A stretch of DNA of 7,668 bases from the NCBI GenBank assembly GCA_025964075.1, contig JAOPZQ010000123.1, positions 1 to 7,668 of the forward strand, written 5' to 3'. Below the pieces are notes generated by a model that saw only the letters and a program-made list of their open reading frames with translations, was not told the origin of the DNA and ran no database searches. The DNA is from Solirubrobacterales bacterium. GTDB lineage: Bacteria > Actinomycetota > Thermoleophilia > Solirubrobacterales > Solirubrobacteraceae. This document shows, one piece after another, positions 5,775 through 7,668 of the stretch; within the stretch, counting starts at the first letter, position 1, and every line of letters begins with the position of its first letter. The position numbers and the translations under genes were made by a program.

Positions 5775-7247
5775 TTACAGGTTGACCGCGACGTACTTCG
5801 TCTCGAGGTACTCGTCGATGCCCTCGTGGCCGCCCTCGCGCCCGTACCCGGACTGCTTGACGCCGCCGAACGGCGCCGCCGGGTTCGACACGATGCCCTG
5901 ATTGAGGCCGACCATGCCGGTCTCCAGGCCCTCGACCACCCGCAGCGCCCGCTTCAAGTCGCCGGTGTAGAGGTAGGCGACGAGGCCGTACTCGGTGTCG
6001 TTGGCCGCGGCGATCGCCTCGTCCTCGGAGTCGAAGGCGACGATCGGGGCGACCGGGCCGAAGATCTCCTCGCGCAGGAGCTTCGCGTCGCGCGGAACGG
6101 AGGCGAGGACCGTCGGCTCGTAGAAGTAGCCGCGGCCGTTCGCGGGCTGGCCGCCGACGAGGGGCTTGGCGCCCTTGCGGATCGCATCCTCGACGAGCTC
6201 CTGGACCTTCTGGCGCTGGTTGTCGTCGATCAGCGGGCCGACCTGCACGCCCTCGTCGGTGCCCCGGCCGAGCCGCAGTTGCTTCATGCGATCGGCCATC
6301 TTCTCGGCGAACGCCTCGGCCAGCGGCGCGGCGACGTGGAAGCGGTTGGCGGCCGTGCACGCCTCGCCGATGTTGCGCATCTTCGCGATCATCGCGCCGT
6401 CCACGGCGTCGTCGAGGTCGGCGTCGTCGAAGACGAGGAACGGGGCGTTGCCGCCGAGCTCCATCGAGACCCGCAGGATGTTCTGCGCCGACTGCTCGAT
6501 CAGCTTGCGCCCGACCTCGGTCGAGCCGGTGAACGACAGCTTCCGCGCGCGCGGGTCGGCGATGAGCGGCCCCATGACCGAGCCCGACGACGAGCTCGTG
6601 ATCACGTTGAGGACGCCGCCGGGCAGGCCCGCCTCCTCGAGGATCTGGGCGAGCGCGAGCATCGACAGCGGCGTCTGCTGGGCGGGCTTCATCACCATCG
6701 TGCAGCCGGCGGCGACGGCCGGGCCGATCTTCCGCGTGCCCATCGCCATCGGGAAGTTCCACGGCGTGATCATCAGGCTCGGCCCGACCGGCTGCTTCAT
6801 CACGAGCAGCCGGCCCTGGCCGTTCGGCGCCACCGCGTAGCGGCCCTCGATCCGCACGGCCTCCTCGGCGAACCAGCGGAAGAACTCCGACGCGTAGCTG
6901 ATCTCCGCCTTCGACTCGGCGACCGGCTTGCCCATCTCGAGCGTCATCAGGACCGCGAGCTCGTCGGCCCGCTCCTGGATCGTCTCGAACGCCCGGCGCA
7001 GGATCTCGCCGCGCTCCCGCGGCGGGTGCGCGGCCCACTCCGCCTGCACGGCCACGGCGGCGTCGAGCGCGGCCTTCGCGTCCTCGGGCGTCGCGTCGGC
7101 GACCTCGCAGATCGTCTCCCCGGTCGAGGGATCCTCGACCGCGAGCGTGCGCCCGCCGGTCGCGGCGCGCCACTCGCCGCCGATGTAGAGCCGCTTCTCG
7201 ACGGCGTCGACGACCTGTTGTTCGGTGGAGGCGGTGATCGTGCTCAT
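5775..7247 (-). CDS. gabD: NAD(P)-dependent aldehyde dehydrogenase, probable succinate-semialdehyde dehydrogenase
   Basis: This 490-residue cytosolic enzyme belongs to the ALDH superfamily, which oxidises aldehydes to carboxylic acids. Visible motifs are TPWNFP with Asn164, cofactor-site Lys187, the FTGSTEVG loop (239-246), general base Glu263 in MELGGN, catalytic Cys297 in GEACTAANR, EEIFGPV with Glu394 and Phe396, and the C-terminal PFGGVKQSGYGREGG (459-473). Length and overall pattern, including the ending GIDEYLETKYVAV, are most like GabD, which converts succinate semialdehyde to succinate in GABA breakdown; a related aldehyde substrate is possible. Gln190 stands where many NAD-specific ALDHs have a Glu that contacts the adenosine ribose, so NADP use is plausible. 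The ATG at 7247 was chosen because AGGAA lies 6 nt upstream and the family homology begins about 15 residues later. The frame stays open upstream but looks non-coding there. No GABA transaminase gene is adjacent. Confidence 0.92.
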   Translation of the reverse strand: MSTITASTEQQVVDAVEKRLYIGGEWRAATGGRTLAVEDPSTGETICEVADATPEDAKAALDAAVAVQAEWAAHPPRERGEILRRAFETIQERADELAVLMTLEMGKPVAESKAEISYASEFFRWFAEEAVRIEGRYAVAPNGQGRLLVMKQPVGPSLMITPWNFPMAMGTRKIGPAVAAGCTMVMKPAQQTPLSMLALAQILEEAGLPGGVLNVITSSSSGSVMGPLIADPRARKLSFTGSTEVGRKLIEQSAQNILRVSMELGGNAPFLVFDDADLDDAVDGAMIAKMRNIGEACTAANRFHVAAPLAEAFAEKMADRMKQLRLGRGTDEGVQVGPLIDDNQRQKVQELVEDAIRKGAKPLVGGQPANGRGYFYEPTVLASVPRDAKLLREEIFGPVAPIVAFDSEDEAIAAANDTEYGLVAYLYTGDLKRALRVVEGLETGMVGLNQGIVSNPAAPFGGVKQSGYGREGGHEGIDEYLETKYVAVNL

Positions 7248-7331
7248 CGGTCGTTCCTGAGTGAGGGAGCGGGGTGTCCTAGACGGTACCCAAGCGGCCA
7301 AGGCCTCCAGCGGCGACCGAGGTCGATCGGC

Positions 7332-7361
7332 GTGATGTTCGCCCCCCGAGCGACTCATCAC
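7332..7361. repeat. inverted repeat in the divergent intergenic region
   Basis: GTGATG (7332-7337) and CATCAC (7356-7361) are perfect inverted repeats with an 18-nt spacer. They lie between the dehydrogenase start (7247) and the divergent membrane-protein start (7395). It might be an operator for either gene or a chance match; the second arm directly abuts an alternative ATG at 7362. No clear -10/-35 pair could be assigned in the 147 bp between the two genes (7248-7394). Confidence 0.3.
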
Positions 7362-7394
7362 ATGGACCAGCATCGCGCGCTCAGCGAGGAGATC

Positions 7395-7668
7395 ATGCGC
7401 ATTACGCACACCGGGGTGGCGGCGGCCGTCACCGTCGCGTCGCTCGGCGGCCTGGGGTTCCTGGCCGTCTCGGATCGTCCCCACGCCAAGCAGGCGGCCG
7501 TGCGGAAGCCGGTCAGCCCTCCCGTCGAGGTGCGGACGGTGACGGTCACGCGGACGATCTACCGGACCAAGGTCGTCCACGTGCACCGGCATCGCAGACG
7601 TGCCGCCGCCCCGTCGGCTCCGGCGCGCGTTCCGATCGTCGCGCCGGCCCCGGCTCCCGTCGCCGCGG
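7395..7668 (+). CDS. membrane-anchored Arg/His- and Pro/Ala-rich protein, partial (3' end off the window)
   Basis: This frame is open from the ATG at 7395 to the window end, 91 codons, with no stop reached. The N-terminus has a short basic start (MRITH) and one hydrophobic segment at about 7-25, either a membrane anchor or an uncleaved signal. After it comes a polar stretch, a beta-like run VEVRTVTVTRTIYRTKVV (44-61), a basic cluster HVHRHRRR (62-69), and then Ala/Pro-rich sequence typical of an extracytoplasmic linker. I do not recognise a domain; any functional domain must lie beyond the window. GAGGAG at 7386-7391 supports this start, though only 3 nt separate it from the ATG. In-frame ATGs at 7362 and 7335 are alternatives; the 7362 one would add MDQHRALSEEI but has no visible ribosome site. 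It is divergent from the dehydrogenase gene. Confidence 0.72.
   Translation, partial: MRITHTGVAAAVTVASLGGLGFLAVSDRPHAKQAAVRKPVSPPVEVRTVTVTRTIYRTKVVHVHRHRRRAAAPSAPARVPIVAPAPAPVAA

Noticed and set aside
7358..7549. Minus-strand 63-codon frame opposite the partial anchored-protein gene
   Set aside because: No ribosome site, no recognisable features, and it is fully antisense to a plus-strand frame with a ribosome site, a membrane segment and coding-like composition.
7248..7592. N-terminal extension of the aldehyde dehydrogenase to a start at 7592
   Set aside because: The added 115 residues match nothing in the ALDH family and overlap the divergent plus-strand gene. The ATG at 7247 has a ribosome site at the right distance and gives the normal family length.

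Overview
The window is very GC-rich, with G or C at nearly every third codon position, frequent GTG starts, start codons lying just downstream of -10 elements, and a tRNA gene without an encoded CCA. This fits a high-GC actinobacterium. The gene content (a small four-cysteine protein, a prodomain-less S53 peptidase and an anchored Arg/His/Pro/Ala-rich protein) makes me favour the Thermoleophilia/Solirubrobacterales side. That placement is an inference from sequence style and was not tested by a search.

Layout from left to right: (1) 1-147 holds no confident gene, only a possible 5' fragment of a minus-strand coding frame. (2) A complete tRNA-Gln(CUG) lies on the minus strand at 148-218, with its own -10 element inside a short inverted repeat. 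(3) A two-gene minus-strand operon (3885 down to 284) encodes two different ABC half-transporters, with stop and start overlapping as GTGA. Their motif asymmetry indicates a heterodimeric exporter with one canonical and one degenerate ATP site. (4) Divergent from it is a 67-residue four-cysteine protein on the plus strand (3911-4114). The two divergent genes share one symmetric -10 block, AGTATAGT, and both start codons fall almost at the predicted +1. (5) A GC-rich hairpin (4135-4160) separates this gene from a convergent minus-strand gene for a secreted S53 (sedolisin/kumamolisin-type) serine-carboxyl peptidase. (6) Upstream of the peptidase, on the same strand, is an NAD(P)-dependent aldehyde dehydrogenase most like succinate-semialdehyde dehydrogenase. 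(7) A divergent intergenic region leads to a plus-strand gene for a membrane-anchored protein that runs off the window end.

The genes do not form one pathway. The ABC pair is a self-contained export machine, the peptidase is an extracellular hydrolase, and the dehydrogenase is a cytosolic carbon-metabolism enzyme. I found no CRISPR array, insertion sequence, phage gene, toxin-antitoxin pair or defence cassette. The best leads are the shared divergent promoter with two near-leaderless genes, the Q-loop substitution in the degenerate ABC subunit, and the peptidase without the usual activation prodomain.
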